A stretch of 6,054 nucleotides of DNA from Candidatus Izemoplasmatales bacterium (GTDB lineage Bacteria > Bacillota_I > Bacilli_A > Izemoplasmatales > Hujiaoplasmataceae), in contig JAQVKB010000074.1 in NCBI GenBank assembly GCA_028694875.1, forward strand, positions 1 to 6,054, in the 5' to 3' direction. A model generated the notes under the pieces. The model was not told where the DNA came from, did not search any database, and saw nothing but the letters and a program-made list of their open reading frames with translations. The translations under genes and the position numbers were made by a program. The first letter of the stretch is position 1. Each line of letters begins with the position of its first letter. This document shows, in pieces, positions 4,714 to 6,054 of the stretch.

Positions 4714-6054
4714 ATGTTTGAAGACCTTTTGAAAACAATGTCGCTCGAAGAAAAAGCCAAGATGATGACCGGAAAAGATTTTTGGCACTTGTTTGAACTC
4801 GAACAAGCAAAACTACCTTCGATTATGGTATGTGATGGACCTCATGGATTAAGGAAGCAACCGAATGATTCCGATCCTTTGGGACTTGGCAATAGCGTCC
4901 CTGCCACGTGTTTTCCACCCGCTTGCACTTCGGCGTCAAGTTGGGACAAAGAATTGCTGAAGGGCATTGGGAAACGGATTGGCGAGGAATGCGTTGCCGA
5001 ACAAGTCGCTGTTGTTTTGGGGCCGGGAGCGAACATCAAGCGAAGTCCTTTATGCGGACGGAATTTCGAATACTTCAGCGAAGATCCTCTGTTATCAGGA
5101 AAAATGGCGTCTTCCTTCATCCAAGGCGTCCAGTCCCAAGGGGTTGGAACCTCGCTTAAGCATTTTGTGGCGAACAATCAAGAAGCCAACCGATTGGTCG
5201 TCGATGCGATCATCGATGAAAGAACGTTCCGAGAAATCTATCTCAAAAGCTTTGAAATCCCCGTTAGAGAAGCTTTACCTTGGACAGTGATGTGTTCCTA
5301 TAACAAGGTCAACGGCGAGTACATGAGCGAAAACAACAAGGTTTTGAATGAAATCCTGCGCAAAGAGTGGGGTTTCGATGGACTCGTCATGACCGATTGG
5401 GGTGCCGCCAATGATCGCGCCAAAGGAATTGCCTCGGGTCTCGATTTGGAAATGCCAGGCAATCCCAATAGCGCTGCTCGCCTCGTCAAGGCGGTGAAAG
5501 AGGGTCGTCTCAAAGAATCCGAACTCGACCTCGCCTTATCGCGAATTCTTGCGTTGATTCAAAAAGGGGCGAAAGCCCAAACCATATGCAAACCCTATGA
5601 TCAAGAAGAACATCATCAATTCGCAAGACTGGTGGCCGCGGAGTCCACGGTGCTTTTGAAGAATGATGGAGTTTTGCCCTTCTCGAAGGAAAAAAGCCTT
5701 GCGATCATTGGGGCGTTTGCCAAGCATCCTAGATACCAAGGAAATGGTTCTTCGCTCATTCGTCCTACCAAATTGGTGAGTGCCTTTGACGCCTTCCATG
5801 AAATCCTTGGCGATCTACTTTTCTATGCCGAAGGATATCCCTTGGGGCTAGATGTGGTTCAACCGGAATTGATCTCACAAGCGTTGGAGATGGCCAAAAA
5901 AGCCGACCAAGTGTTGGTCATGGTGGGTCTCACCGAAAGTTTTGAAAGCGAAGGGTATGACCGCGAGCATTTGTCGCTTCCGATTAGCCAAATCGCGTTG
6001 ATTGCGTCTTTGCTTCGTGAAAGGAAAGATATCGTCCTTGCGATATCCAACGGT
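4714..6054 (+). CDS. Glycoside hydrolase family 3 (beta-glucosidase type), 3' end outside window
   Basis: The first 447 residues of a GH3 retaining exo-glycosidase, open to the window edge; comparable enzymes are often around 700-800 residues. There is no signal peptide, so it should act in the cytoplasm on imported oligosaccharides or glycosides. The barrel domain (about 30-250) shows the substrate-pocket CDGPHGLR (40-47), GRNFEYFSEDP (115-125), KHFVANNQE (149-157), CSYNKVNGEYMSE (194-206) and the nucleophile Asp228 in VMTDWGA. The alpha/beta sandwich begins near 305 (VAAESTVLLKNDGVLPF). Its motif ESEGYDREHLSLP (411-423) carries the likely acid/base Glu, E411 or E413. The YQGNGSS segment (341-347) runs straight into the sandwich with no PA14 insert visible. 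AAGGAG (4702-4707) is 6 nt before the ATG. The substrate (beta-glucoside, xyloside or other) cannot be decided. It belongs to a transcription unit separate from the importer. Confidence 0.92.
   Translation, partial: MFEDLLKTMSLEEKAKMMTGKDFWHLFELEQAKLPSIMVCDGPHGLRKQPNDSDPLGLGNSVPATCFPPACTSASSWDKELLKGIGKRIGEECVAEQVAVVLGPGANIKRSPLCGRNFEYFSEDPLLSGKMASSFIQGVQSQGVGTSLKHFVANNQEANRLVVDAIIDERTFREIYLKSFEIPVREALPWTVMCSYNKVNGEYMSENNKVLNEILRKEWGFDGLVMTDWGAANDRAKGIASGLDLEMPGNPNSAARLVKAVKEGRLKESELDLALSRILALIQKGAKAQTICKPYDQEEHHQFARLVAAESTVLLKNDGVLPFSKEKSLAIIGAFAKHPRYQGNGSSLIRPTKLVSAFDAFHEILGDLLFYAEGYPLGLDVVQPELISQALEMAKKADQVLVMVGLTESFESEGYDREHLSLPISQIALIASLLRERKDIVLAISNG

Noticed and set aside
4842..5177. 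Frames on both strands between 4842 and 5290 and antisense frames at 5298-6050
   Set aside because: They lie within the continuous GH3 reading frame (4714-6054), which carries all expected catalytic motifs. They are shadows.
1..6054. TGA read as tryptophan (Mycoplasma-type code)
   Set aside because: The Trp codons read in the binding protein and the GH3 enzyme are TGG, and no gene is interrupted by in-frame TGA. The standard bacterial code fits.
1..6054. Mobile element, CRISPR array, tRNA or rRNA
   Set aside because: No transposase or integrase motifs, no regularly spaced repeats, and no recognisable cloverleaf or rRNA sequence were found by reading.

Overview
The window reads as bacterial DNA of moderate GC content, most likely from a low-GC Gram-positive lineage (Bacillota or a walled relative of the Mollicutes). 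The reasons are strong AGGAGG-type ribosome sites, a lipoprotein solute-binding protein with a lipobox, compact head-to-tail genes, TAA/TAG stops and simple U-tailed hairpin terminators. The Trp codons I read out are TGG, so nothing suggests the Mycoplasma code in which TGA means Trp. I cannot name a genus. All recognised genes lie on the + strand.

Region 1 (1-770): the 3' end of a PrsW-like intramembrane protease gene, whose frame runs 143 nt into the next gene. That gene is a small MazG-superfamily house-cleaning NTP pyrophosphatase with a very strong ribosome site. A short hairpin terminator at 746-768 closes the unit.

Region 2 (921-4611): the core of the window is a complete four-gene ABC importer of the phosphonate/phosphate/phosphite (PhnCDE) type: a lipoprotein binding protein, an ATPase and two non-identical permeases. 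It has its own extended -10 promoter at 921-949 and a strong terminator at 4576-4611. A second, perfect 14-bp hairpin with a U tail lies inside the operon, between the binding protein and the ATPase. It probably makes the binding protein more abundant than the membrane complex. No C-P lyase, phosphonatase, phosphite dehydrogenase or thiamine gene is present, so the substrate cannot be read from context.

Region 3 (4631-6054): a separate unit with an extended -10 promoter that overlaps a small palindrome, a short structured leader, and the first 447 codons of a cytoplasmic GH3 beta-glucosidase-type enzyme that runs off the window edge.

Nothing here looks like a mobile element, CRISPR array or defence island. 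The most interesting points are regulatory: the intra-operon terminator, the palindrome over the GH3 promoter, competing hairpins in the GH3 leader, and the long PrsW/MazG overlap.
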